Positions 19,980-30,151 of a stretch of DNA of 39,749 nt are shown piece by piece. This DNA comes from Cyanophora paradoxa (lineage: Eukaryota > Glaucocystophyceae > Cyanophorales > Cyanophoraceae). Under the pieces are notes generated by a model. It was not told where the DNA came from. It ran no database searches and was given only the letters and a program-made list of their open reading frames with translations. Position 1 is the stretch's first letter. Every line of letters starts with the position of its first letter. A program made the position numbers and the translations under genes. The stretch lies in the NCBI GenBank assembly GCA_004431415.1, contig QPMI01000060.1:1-39749 (forward strand). The letters run 5' to 3'.

Positions 19980-20285
19980 TCAAGCCAAAGCAATTAGATT
20001 GGATCCAAGAGATTGGTAAGCGGTTGTTAGACATTGGATGTTGGATGTCATCGCTTTGAGGTTAGAATCACATTCACCATATTTTGTTACTGGGTCACCA
20101 GAAGCCGATTGCGCAAGGACATTAACCAAAAGGTTTTTATATTCATGAACAACCGGTGACAGTTTGTTGGTTTGCTGTATCGTTTTTTCGACAGTTTGTA
20201 GTGCGTTTACAAGGGTGATTGTATCGAAAGAAAGCGCAACAGGCTCAGTAGAATAGGTGGTTCCACCAAGTGGATAGGTTGCCAT
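19980..20285 (-). CDS. Unknown 101-aa protein downstream of the fibre gene
   Basis: An intact ORF starting MATYPLGGTTYSTEPVALSF, with a helical middle (TLVNALQTVEKTIQQTNKL, SPVVHEYKNLLVNVLAQSA). TATAATAA directly precedes the start, 5 bp from the end of the fibre gene, and the stop lies 1 bp before the next possible ATG, so it looks like part of a same-strand transcription unit. The function is unknown; a small structural or fibre-associated helical protein is possible. Confidence 0.6.
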   Translation of the reverse strand: MATYPLGGTTYSTEPVALSFDTITLVNALQTVEKTIQQTNKLSPVVHEYKNLLVNVLAQSASGDPVTKYGECDSNLKAMTSNIQCLTTAYQSLGSNLIALA

Positions 20286-20290
20286 TTATT

Positions 20291-22880
20291 ATACTGTGAC
20301 ATTTTTAATTTGGTCTATTTGACTTTGTAAATCTTTGCATTTTGCGATAACTCCTTCACTGCTTCAATGAGAACAGGAATTAAACCTGTGTATTCAAGAG
20401 ATAGGTAGCCATCGTCTTTTTTAACATTAACTACCTCTGGTATTACCTTTTCTACATCTTGTGCAATTAAACCTAATTTGTTCCGTCTTTTTCGCTTCCA
20501 ATTCGTTTAAAACTTACTCCTTCTAATCTCTCGATTGCTGAAAGAGCGCCGGATATCTTTTTAATATCGGTTTTGTATCTTATGTCACTTCCTTGTGTTA
20601 AATAACCTCCAATCCACATCCATCCTCCATGATACATGTAACAAATATCAGTATCTTGTTCATTTCGGAATACAAGGGGAATATCTCCCCCTCCTTTCAA
20701 ATATGTAGAAGTTTGGTTACCGAAATGGATACGATTATATCCATCACTTGAACTAAACCAAGTCCCCACAGATCCTGTTAAGATATTTGGTTTACTATAA
20801 ACGTTATTCCAATGAATATAGCCGGTGTGACCACCATAACTATTTCCAACCCAAATTTTCATGTAACTAATACCCATAATATGAACTCTTCCAATCTTTG
20901 GTCTAATCCGAATTGTGAGGAATCGATTACCAAGATGTATTGGAACATTATTTATACCACTGTGGTTACCATCAGGAGATGTGCTGTATGGTTGATAACT
21001 ATTTACTGATGTAATAAAAACTTCATTCCCTTGTCGATTCACTCCCCAAATTTCAAAAATTCGTGAGTTAGTCCAAGGTAAATAGGTTAAAAATGCTGTT
21101 CCTGTGTGGTATCCATCGGGTATATCGAAGTCAATCCAAGCGGTAGAAGTTTGGTCATCATATTGATTATTATAGACATATGAACCATAATTATAATATG
21201 GATCCCATGCTGAACTCCATGCCCATGACCAACCCTCAGAACATCTATTAAATGCAATACCTCCTACTGTTTTATCTGCTGTGTGAAACTTTGGGACATC
21301 ATTACCGTTTATTTGGAGTTTGGTGTTGCATTAATAGTAGGTGCTGTAATAGTATTATTCACCCAAAAGTTACCATTGTTATAAGATTTTAAAATGGCTG
21401 TATCTGCTGAGTTTCTGAATTCAATTGACACACCATCACCATTTGGTCTCCCTCGTATATATGTGCAATCGCCATTACCAAACCAAATTCGTTCTACTGC
21501 ATCTGTTGATTTTAACCATGTATTTGTTGCCCATGTTGCCGTTCCTGGGAGGTCTGCGGCTGTAATTAATGCGGGGCGACTGTAAATATTATCCCAAGAG
21601 ATCATACCAACATCATTATCTGTTGCCCTCTGCCTACTCCAACCAAAAACTCCTGTGAGATGAATGCGACCTTTTCGACCTTGAACATAAATATACTTGT
21701 AAAACTCGCAATTAATTGATACAAACAAGATAGTATTATTTGTCCCATCATGATTTACTGACTGTATTCCTTGATAATCGTTTACACGTTTTAAGAAATG
21801 CTGATTGTTATTGAGAGTCTGACCATAGATATCAAAATATCTGCCATTATACCAAGGCATATGCTGAATATAAAATGATTTCATACCTGTGGGGACAGTC
21901 CACCTCATAAAACAACCGCTACAATCTTCATCATTTTGTGGTGTTGTATAACATCCTGTTTGTCCTGTTCTTGGTGACCAATTCAAATTCCAATTATTTG
22001 CGCTTCTATCTGTTGATACTACATCTAATTGATCGAAATCATATCCTTTTGGAATTGTGTTTCCACCAATTTGTAGACTAGTAGCGTTTACAGTTCCATT
22101 AACTGTCCCACCTGTAAGAGGTAAATAATTTCCTAGAGCTGCTGTTAACTCTGCATCTGTTGTATAATTATTTAGAGTCGTTCCCAATTCACTTTCTGTT
22201 ACATAGCTGCTTAAATCTGCTGTTGTAAGATACCCTTTATTGGTTAGGTAATCATCTGTGACCACACCTGAAAGGGTTGTATTGTGTAAGTTTTTTGCTG
22301 CCATCCTCTGATTGACTTCTAAGGCTCCACCTGATGTCGTTTTTATCCATGCAATCTCACATTTCCCATGATCATCTGTGGGTTGTCCCGCAACGGGAAG
22401 ATAGTTTACAACTTTCTCCCTTGTGAATACTATTTTAGGTCTTGCTCCATCATATGCGCTTTGATCTGTTACGTTAATTTGAATAGCTGCTGAAAAATCC
22501 GCTACTTGTCCTATTTCTCCTGGGTGATAATTCGTAACATAGATACTGGGGAAAGTATCGTTTACTCCTACATTGAAATCGCCACTATACACTCCATTTA
22601 CGATTGGATCCCTGGGTAATCTTACTGCAAGAGTTCCCACCATCGGTGTGCCTGTTTCACCTGTAAATGAACCATTGAGACTAACATAATGATCATTCAA
22701 AAATAGCCTTTCAGGTGTATTAATGATTGGTAAAGTGTGACTCCATTAAAAACGTTTCCGATTGCATTCAATTGTGCGAATACTGGTGTTCATCTATTTC
22801 ACTCCAAGTGTCTGTGATTGAGTTGTGATCTCTGAGTATCATGAGTGTGTGACTGGCGGAAGTTAGGGGATTTGATATGC
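20291..22880 (-). pseudogene. Long fibre protein with C-terminal S74 intramolecular chaperone, frameshifted
   Basis: The reading frame can be followed from a degenerate start near 22880 through 22700-21309 and 21312-20473 to about 20291, changing frame near 22745, 21315, 20475 and 20330. N-terminal repeats match the other fibre gene (NDHYVSLNGS versus NEHYVNVDGS). The middle has phage-fibre features (LPLTGGTVNGTV, several GYL/DYL turns) and two related beta modules each ending in a HWNN/SWDN-type VYSKP/IYSRP motif. The end is a peptidase S74 domain: QGSDIRYKTDIKKI holds the Ser of SDxRxK and the following Lys, then KLGLIAQDVEKVIPEVV and YTGLIPVLIEAVKEL, then a short coiled coil. In phage fibres this domain drives trimerisation and then cuts itself off. 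The role here would be host attachment. The breaks make the present copy non-functional as read. Confidence 0.75.
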
Positions 22881-23683
22881 TCCCATAAATGATCATGTGA
22901 AATCTGTGATCTATCTTTGTGTGTGCGAAATCTGTTATTGATCTTTGTGTGAGTGTGGCGAAATCTGTAATATTGCTTTGTGTGTTTGTTTTGCTACCAA
23001 TCTAAACACATTCGAAGTGGATATGTGGTAGAGTTGCATTTGGTAACTGTGAGATTTCATAAATATTGCTCGAATAATTTAAGATCTTCATTCAATATGG
23101 CTGCGTATTTGAAATCCATACATATTGTATATATATCTACCGTCTTTCTTCAATAGATACGCACGATGAAAACGAAATTTCGCAAGATCTCCATTAGCAC
23201 AGAAGACCAATGATGCAAATTAGAGGTGAGAAATCACCGATGATGTCCATATCAAACACCCATTCACGACAATTTGCTCTGGAAACAGTGAATCCCAATA
23301 TTCACGAATTATAAATATATGATGCATCGATAAGGAGTTGCATTTCTAATCATTTTGAATTGTAGTGAACACCAACTTTGATTTTACACATATCAATCAA
23401 TTGATAGAACTATCCTTATAACATATAAGAGATTGTAGTATTGATCTACTATAGTAATGTAATGACATCTATGAACATCTAACTGTTATCTTCAATGATG
23501 TTGGGTTGCATCAATAAAACTCATTGATGTAGATGATTTGGTACGATTTGCTGAATATTCACAGTCAAATATTTGATTCTGATTACTTCCGTAAATATTG
23601 TTTGCCATAGATTACTGTGTAAATGTTACTTGTATAAGGTTACTGGTGAAATGTTACTTGTGACTGTAAGGTTTGTCATTTTA
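22881..23683. other. About 800 bp without an ORF between the two fibre genes
   Basis: AT-rich, with stops in all frames. Recurring phrases are GAAATCTGT + TTTGTGTG (22895-22990) and TGTTACTTGT (23615-23660). It may be the eroded 3' part of the right-hand fibre gene, whose paralog continues for another 600 codons at the matching point. I see no direct similarity that proves this. Confidence 0.5.
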
Positions 23684-25717
23684 TCACAAAAAGAAAGAAT
23701 TTGTTATTCCCTTCTCAATATATCCTTGTCTTCTAAATAATCTCTGTACCACTCTCGAATATTTCTTGTGAATTTTTTGCAGCCATTCTTGATTGGCTTC
23801 CAGAACCCCACCATAGTTTGTTTTAATCCATGCAAGCTCTGCCCTTCCATAGTTATCATTTGCAGTTCCCACTATGGGAATATAGGAATATTTATCTCGA
23901 CTGAAAACTATCATTGGTCTTGATCCATCTAGACTGCTTACATCTGCTACATGAACCTGTATAGCAGAGTTGTAATTTTGGTAGGTTGCTGGGTCTGTTG
24001 GGACTCTGAATGTATCTGTGGGAATGTCAGCCTCCATGTAGCTTGACACAAAGATATTTGGTATGGTTGCTCCTGGTTCAGGTGGGTTTTCAAAGAGCCT
24101 GGTAATGTCCGAATATGAAGTGGTCCTCTCATGGCTGAATTTGCAAGTGACCCATCCACATTGACATAGTGTTCATTCAAAAAGATCCTTTCAGGGACAT
24201 TGCATGTCTGGTAAAGAGAAACTCCCATTAGAGGTTCAACTTTTGAAAATTCTGGTTGGTCATTGATCTCATCCCAGGTGTGTTCATGGTTGCTTGCTGC
24301 AAACTTATCTGGTATCCCATCCAGATCACCCCAGTCATGCCTGTGATCCTCTGGTGGGAATTTCTCTGGTTTACCTAATATCTCATCCCAGTCATGGTTG
24401 TGATCCTCTGGTGGAAATCTTGCTGGTTTGTTATTGATCTGCTCCCAATCTGGGAAGAACTCCCAAATCTCTGGGCGAAATCCATCTGGTAATAATTCTT
24501 CATGGGGTTCATATGGTTGCTCATAATCAACAACTGGTGGTTCGAGACCATCTGCTAAATATTCCTCATGGGGTTCATAATTCTGCTCATATTCATACTC
24601 TTGTGGATCTAAACCATCTGGTAAATACTCTTCCTCATTGGGATCATATTGATCATATTCATACTCTTGTGGGTCGAAACCATCAGGTAGGTATTCCTCC
24701 TCATCTGGAACGAATTGGTATTCGTCAAGCTCCAAAATATCAATTTCAGGAGGTAAATATTGCTCATCAATTTGCTTTCTTGGTTCAATTATAGGTTTAT
24801 TTCGAACCTGCTCCCAACTCACAATGTGTTGACCAAAAGGAACTGTCTCATCTGCTGTGTATTCTCTTCCTGGTTGCTTTTTGGGTGTTAAATCTGGTGG
24901 ATCCCATGGTAGTGGGAAGGGAACTGGGACAGGTCCATAATACTCAAAGATCTCTCTTATGGTCTTCTCACTTACAAGTTTCTCTCCATTTGCATAGACA
25001 TTGCTTCCATGGATATTTCGCCATTGTCTGGTTCTAATACCAAGATCTTTGGTGTTTGTCACCAAAGGTAAAAGGTGCCTATCCATTTCGACAAGGTCTG
25101 GGTGTAAATGAACTGTTACTGGTTGAGTGGGGCTACTGTTGACAGTGATAGACGCCTTATTCTTTGCTGTATCACCAGGTAGTTGGAAACCGAATTGCGC
25201 ATTAGAAGCCGAATTCGCCACAATATCTCTGGATAAACATTGTTAGTGAACTCGATTTTGTTGGTTTCTCCATGGGGGCTATCTGTAATATTTCGGGAAT
25301 TTGTGCAATTGCATTTGATCCTTCATTATAGATTCTCAAACCACTCTGATGCCCACCCTTCTCATTTTGAACATTGAATATTAACCTACCACTATCGAAT
25401 CGAGTTGGAATATCTGGATGGGTTCCACTGGTTTTCAGTTTTCTTGGTCTGCTCCTGGTTGCTTTAATCTGGGCTACTTGATTCGATTTCACATTCCCCA
25501 TGCTGAAAGCAACACTCACATCCTCCTTTTCGGGATCCATTTCGTTTATTGAAAGTGCATGCTCTCTTGGGTGAGTCTTTGAGGGTTCATCTGCACTGTG
25601 ATCAATTGAGATTGACCCTCTGGCTGTCAAGTTATCGAAATTCACATGTTTGTTATCTGCCTTCCCTCTTCCTGATGAGGGAATGGTTTGAAGGTTTGCT
25701 GGGTAATTGAAACTCAT
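23684..25717 (-). pseudogene. Second fibre/adhesin gene, C-terminally truncated and frameshifted
   Basis: Reading from ATG 25717 (MSFNYPANLQTIPSSGRGKA), the frame shifts near 25215-25250, near 24060 and near 23760. The middle contains NTKDLGIRTRQWRNIHGSNV, a common phage-fibre stretch. Four acidic repeats built on EEEYLPDGFDPQEYEYDQ follow (about 24710-24470), then W-x-x-I-x-NKP-x-x-FPPEDHxH repeats (about 24445-24260), as in tail fibres. The last part (24049-23760) is homologous to the start of the neighbouring fibre gene, but no S74 domain follows. It is probably a duplicate whose 3' end was lost. It is divergent from the patatin gene across 49 bp. Confidence 0.7.
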
Positions 25718-25766
25718 CCCTGTTTACTCTACTTATAGAGATTTATTAAATTTGAGTTAAGTAAAG
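25718..25766. promoter_or_regulatory. 49-bp divergent promoter between fibre and patatin genes
   Basis: The spacer contains CTCTACTTATAGAGATTTATTAAATT, an AT-rich block with the short palindrome CTCTACTTATAGAG. Both start codons flank it directly, so promoter elements for both directions must lie here or inside the genes. Confidence 0.5.
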
Positions 25767-27308
25767 ATGCCTTTGAAGATTTGCCTCAGTCTCTCAGGTG
25801 GGGGAGCTCGTGGTATAATTATTACGAGATTGTTAAAAGAAATCGAAACTCGAACAGGAAAAAGAGTAATTGACCTTGTTGATCTGGTGAGTGGAACATC
25901 CACTGGTGGGATAATTGCGATTGGTCTCAATGTGAAAAATCCCGAATTTCCAAACGAACCTAAACTTACTGCAACCGATTTGCATTCCACTTATCTCAAT
26001 CAACTCCCCTTAATCTTTGCAAATCCCAGAAATATTATTGATAATGCACTTTTCAACACCAAGTATGATGTGACCCCATTGGAGACAGCCATTCTCACTG
26101 TTACTGGTGAGTCTCTCATTCAAGACTCTCTCAAAGATGTAGTGATCACAAGTTTTGACACTGTGAGTATGAAGCCCATTTTTATCACCAATGATAACTC
26201 CTACAAATCCATCCCCAGCAAGATTGCTGCAAGATCCACCTCTGCTGCTCCAACATATTTCTCACCTGTGAACTATGATGGGATGTCTCTAATTGATGGT
26301 GCAATCTCAGGTAACAACAATCCCAGTGTCTGTGGTTACAGTCATGCTAAGAAGATCTATGATGATGATGATGATATTATAGTGATAAGTATATCCTGTG
26401 GTGAAGTCAATGAAACAGATGCTCCAAATGTGGGTTACTCTTATGAAGATGTGAACAGCTGGGGCATCCTCTCTTGGATTGCTTCGACCTCTGGAAGTCC
26501 ATTAATCAATATGTTGATGGCTGCAAGTGAACTGTCTGCTCTGGAAAAGATGCAAGAGTTTCTCCCATACAATGATGATCAAGGATATGCAAGATATTAT
26601 AGACTCTCTGTTCCACTTCCAAAGACCATAGTAAACTCTTTGGATGATACCTCTAAAATACCAGATATGATAGATGCAACCGAAATATATATAGCAGCAA
26701 ACACTGTGATGATTGATAGACTCTGTGATTTACTGGTTGCAAATTACGAAATCAAGAACCCTGCAAGGTTCTATATATCATCCACTCTGAATAACATACC
26801 TCCCATTGATGCTAACTGGTATCTTCTATCAGATGGTGCATTCACTGCTTCATCATCAAAAATTGGAAGGGAGGCATTTAAAGCAAGACCTTCCTTGACA
26901 GGTTGGGAAGCAAATGCATCTGCTCCTGATGGGATATGGAGTGTTCCCACTGAGTATCTCCAAGTAACCTTCCCATACATATTTGAGGTTGCATCTATAA
27001 TTGCATATGGTTCTGGTGTAACAAACGCTTTTATTAAGACCTTCAATGTTGCAACATCACAAGATGGTGTTTCCTGGTCATTTATCAAGTATGAAGGTGT
27101 CAACAGAGTGTTTATGTGTGAAACTATTAATAATGCCCACAACAGTGGTGATGTCTCATACAGTTCTGGGTATCCCACCTCTATTAGAGACGTTTTCTAT
27201 ATTGGCTACCCTCTGAGGACAAGGTATATTCGAATTTATCCACTTGTATACATCAACACCCCAACTATGAGAGTGGATGTCACAGGTGCATTTATTCGAA
27301 GTGTATGA
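25767..27308 (+). CDS. Patatin-like phospholipase fused to a C-terminal discoidin-like domain
   Basis: 513 aa, fully open. Patatin-family enzymes hydrolyse acyl esters of membrane lipids with a Ser-Asp dyad. All signatures are present: oxyanion loop GGGARG (residues 11-16), nucleophile elbow GTSTGG (Ser45), RSTSAAPTYF (156-165) and the DGA motif (Asp177). Residues about 350-512 look like an F5/8 type C (discoidin) fold: TASSSKIGREAFKARPSLTGWEA near its start, then SQDGVSWSFIKYEGV, then RTRYIRIYPLVY near the end. Such domains bind carbohydrate or lipid head groups. This suggests a secreted or virion-carried lipase targeted to a surface, for membrane penetration or release. It is the only long gene on the plus strand of the viral block and the longest unbroken one. 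Confidence 0.88.
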   Translation: MPLKICLSLSGGGARGIIITRLLKEIETRTGKRVIDLVDLVSGTSTGGIIAIGLNVKNPEFPNEPKLTATDLHSTYLNQLPLIFANPRNIIDNALFNTKYDVTPLETAILTVTGESLIQDSLKDVVITSFDTVSMKPIFITNDNSYKSIPSKIAARSTSAAPTYFSPVNYDGMSLIDGAISGNNNPSVCGYSHAKKIYDDDDDIIVISISCGEVNETDAPNVGYSYEDVNSWGILSWIASTSGSPLINMLMAASELSALEKMQEFLPYNDDQGYARYYRLSVPLPKTIVNSLDDTSKIPDMIDATEIYIAANTVMIDRLCDLLVANYEIKNPARFYISSTLNNIPPIDANWYLLSDGAFTASSSKIGREAFKARPSLTGWEANASAPDGIWSVPTEYLQVTFPYIFEVASIIAYGSGVTNAFIKTFNVATSQDGVSWSFIKYEGVNRVFMCETINNAHNSGDVSYSSGYPTSIRDVFYIGYPLRTRYIRIYPLVYINTPTMRVDVTGAFIRSV

Positions 27309-27330
27309 TACATCAGGACTTCTGATGTAT
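27308..27330 (+). terminator. Hairpin overlapping the patatin stop codon
   Basis: ATACATCAG (27308-27316), loop GACTT, CTGATGTAT (27322-27330): a perfect 9-bp stem starting on the last base of the stop codon. It probably marks the mRNA 3' end; no T-run follows directly. Confidence 0.55.
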
Positions 27331-27469
27331 GGTGCACCAGATTATGGCTTTTTTTACAGTAGCTACTGTATTTTGCATTATTTTACTGTATGTTCCTTAC
27401 ATTAGAAAGTAGCCGATAAATCGTTTTTTCGAAATATATGTATGAAATATATACGTATATATACTTGAT

Positions 27470-27494
27470 ACCTACACCATCGTGTAGGTCTTTT
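27470..27494 (+). terminator. Hairpin followed by a T-run
   Basis: ACCTACAC-CATC-GTGTAGGT is a perfect 8-bp stem with a 4-nt loop followed by CTTTTT. It looks like a bacterial-type terminator, although the element is eukaryotic. An AGCGCT-TTCC-AGCGCT repeat follows at 27496-27511. Confidence 0.45.
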
Positions 27495-27756
27495 TAAGCG
27501 CTTTCCAGCGCTATGTCGACGGTCGCGATCTGATGATCTGGTGGTGAGATACAAGCGTTTGAAGATGCCGACAGCCCCACAGTGGGAACGTTAGGCGATG
27601 CCGACAGTAGTAACGCGAACCGTCAAGTATATATGCGCATATATACATTTTGACCACAAAATCGCGGATTGGTCGGTCGCCAACTCGGGGGGCTCAGTGT
27701 CACACGAAATGTATGGTATATATATATATGATGAAACAAGTGATGTCATGACGTCA

Positions 27757-28012
27757 TAATGGTTGCGCAACCTGGTTGCGATGATGCAACCATGGTTGCG
27801 ATATGATGCAACCATGATGCAACCATGGTTGCGCTGGTTGCGCAACCAGGTTGCGCAACCAATTTTTTCCGATTGAGTGGTTGCGCAACCAATTTTTTTC
27901 CCATTGAGTGGTTGCGCAACCTGGTTGCGATGATGCAACCATGGTTGCGATGATGGTTGCGATGATGCAACCATGGTTGCGATGATGGTTGCGATGACGC
28001 GCAACCATTTTG
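27757..28012. repeat. Palindromic GGTTGCGCAACC / CCATGGTTGCG array
   Basis: About 250 bp built almost wholly from GGTTGCG and its complement CGCAACC or TGCAACC, joined by ATGATG or CCATGG, with two unique inserts (ACCAATTTTTTCCGATTGAGT and a near copy, 27858-27910). Many hairpin registers are possible. Open frames in it merely translate the repeat. Confidence 0.9.
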
Positions 28013-28035
28013 CGATTCATAGAATTATCCGATTG

Positions 28036-28167
28036 ACCGAAACTTCACCGAAACTCCACCGAAACTTCACCGAAACTTCACCGAAACTTCACCGAAACTT
28101 TTCGAAACTTCACCGAAACTTCACCGAAACTTCACCGAAACTTCACCGAAACTTCACCGAAACTTCA
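28036..28167. repeat. 11-bp minisatellite ACCGAAACTTC, 12 units
   Basis: 132 bp, twelve 11-bp units, nearly perfect. Unit 2 has CTCC for CTTC, and the sixth/seventh junction reads TTTTCG in place of TCACCG. It directly follows the GGTTGCG array and precedes the 80-aa ORF. Confidence 0.92.
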
Positions 28168-28327
28168 ATATCGGTCATACATATGTATTTTATTACCAGG
28201 TGCTCCGTTTTTAAATCTGAAAACAGATTCGGAATCGCCACGATAGCGCCAATCAGGATTCGTCGTGATCGGGCACTTACAAAATAAAAAATTGACAAGG
28301 AGTTTCTGGATTCTCCCAACTTCTGCT

Positions 28328-28570
28328 ATGGATCCCATCTACCAAGACCCTGCTATCATCCATGCTGCCCAGTCAGACTGGATCCATGATTTCAAGACTG
28401 CTTTCTATTACAATTTCTTCATGTCACAGCCAGAGCATGTGAGACTGTTCTTTGTTTATAATTACCAACTGGTCTCAAACCTTGAAACTTTCTTCTTGGA
28501 AATTATTGAAAAAGATAGACAAATGAGGAAAATTCGCCAGAGGTCTAAGAGATTCCGAAAGCGTTGTTAA
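28328..28570 (+). CDS. Unknown 80-aa protein with a basic tail
   Basis: I chose the ATG at 28328 (MDPIYQDPAIIHAAQSDW) over the further upstream non-ATG start in the same frame. The middle is aromatic and helical (DFKTAFYYNFFMSQPEHV); the end is strongly basic (KIRQRSKRFRKRC), which would suit nucleic-acid binding. It overlaps tail-to-tail with the last frame of the integrase gene. The family is unknown. Confidence 0.5.
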   Translation: MDPIYQDPAIIHAAQSDWIHDFKTAFYYNFFMSQPEHVRLFFVYNYQLVSNLETFFLEIIEKDRQMRKIRQRSKRFRKRC

Positions 28571-29968
28571 TCTATTTCCTCTGCCCTCTTCGTAGATTGA
28601 ATCGAGTTTGGGTGCAGTATATGTTTCTTTGGTGGTTGAAAAGTCATTATACCACCTCTGACTGTTGACTTCTGATAATTTCTGGGTTCCTGCTATGGTC
28701 AACTTCTTTAATTCTTTCTCTACTCTACCCTTCTTTTGTGCTCTTGCTTCTGTGAGGGTTCTTTTGGTATTTCACTTGCTTTTCTATGCCCTCCTTTCTG
28801 ATTGCTGAATCAACCCTGGCTTCCTCCTTTGCCTGTTCAAGAGCATCCACTGTGGGAGTTTCATGATACTCAACACCTTTAATGGGCAGCAGTTCATGAA
28901 AAGCGAATCTACCATCAACTATCTCACCACTGGGACTTCTGATTCTGAACTTGAAGCCCTCTCTGCCCTCCACACTATAAACAATTCGAGACCAATTAAC
29001 CCCTTGCTTTGCAAATGGATTCTTTTCAACTTTCACTCTCACAAACATTCCAGGTTTCAGGGCATCAAGATACTCAATCGATTTCTTGAATCTCTGATCC
29101 TCCATATTCACTATCTCTTTGTAGTGGGCTTCTGTGGTCTCTGCTGGTTTTCTCTTGGTTGCAGAGTGAATGGTATTATTATAATTATACTCAATATCAC
29201 CCAACACATCAAAAATCGTGCAGTATTATTTGCAATGCAGTAGTTTGTGATCAATCTCTTGATCTGTCTGTTAAAGGCTTCAATTCGACCTTGGGTTCTG
29301 TGATCTGCAACATCACTTAGTTGATGCTCAATGAATTTTGTTCCCAAATAATCTGTGAACAACACATTGGTAAATTCGCTTCCACTGTCACTCTGAATGC
29401 GAACAATTGGTCTGGGGACTCTCTGTTCAAGTTGCTTGAATGCTGCAAGTGTAGTAAGAGCACTCTTGTCTCTCATTGGAATTATGAACCCTGTTCTCAG
29501 GGTTGACTCCATTGCACTCATAAATGTATCATAACCATCATTCTGCTTTTTGTATGCAGGAAAGAAGAGCAGATCAATCACATAGGTATCAAGGGGTTGC
29601 CTTATTGGAATCATGGGATCTCTCTTTCGAGATAGGGTGGGTGCATTAATCTGGACGACCTCCTGCTTATCATACCACTCTCTCATCTTCTTGTAGTTCT
29701 CCTCTGGTAGTTCCTGTCTCATTGCAGTAAATCCCTTGTAGCCTGTCCTGGGATCATAGAACTTCTTAGCAATCTTCGACTCTTTTGGTGCTGTCTCAGC
29801 TGGGAGGGTCTCTGGGATTAATTGCTTGACCATCTCTGATCTTTTCAATATTCGACTGCTCTTCTCCTCCACTGGAACTGTGATGGGCAGGATATTCCCT
29901 CGATCTTCAATTGCCTCTTTTCTTACAATTCTGGGTGGTTGTCTCAATCCTATTTGTGTAGAAGGCAT
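28475..29968 (-). pseudogene. Retrovirus-type (rve) integrase of Polinton/Maverick kind, frameshifted
   Basis: Starts at MPSTQIGLRQPPRIV (29968). The catalytic core shows TYVIDLLFF (first Asp), RIQSDSGSEF (second Asp) and GRIEAFNRQIKRL (Glu). Exactly 35 residues separate the second Asp and the Glu, the D,D35E arrangement. The frame changes near 29200, after which YNNTIHSATKRKPAE and an SH3/chromo-like C-terminal module (SRIVYSVEGREGFKFRIRS to HELLPIKG) continue to about 28745. A second shift leads into a charged tail that stays open to 28475, where it overlaps the convergent 80-aa ORF. No N-terminal HHCC finger is seen. Integrase next to protein-primed polymerase is the Polinton hallmark and explains how the element could enter a chromosome. 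Confidence 0.85.
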
Positions 29969-30151
29969 CTTTACCTTATCTCTCATATAATAAATGCAAG
30001 AGTCTGTGTGGAAGGAGAACACAATTCCAAACTACTTTGCAATTGAGCCCAATGATCCAGGATTAAGATGTATATGGCTGCTGCATTTAATTCGCGGTTT
30101 ATTACTTCTTGGAGAGCGAAACCAAAGAAAAAGAAAGATTGATGAAGTAGA

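Noticed and set aside
24513-24794. 93-codon plus-strand ORF rich in His
   Set aside because: It is the antisense shadow of the acidic repeats in the fibre gene.
27591-28020. Three overlapping minus-strand ORFs of 74-137 codons
   Set aside because: They are translations of the GGTTGCG array, giving repetitive NHGCII/QPGCAT-like strings in every frame.
28036-28167. CRISPR-like array
   Set aside because: The repeat is a contiguous 11-bp minisatellite with no spacers.
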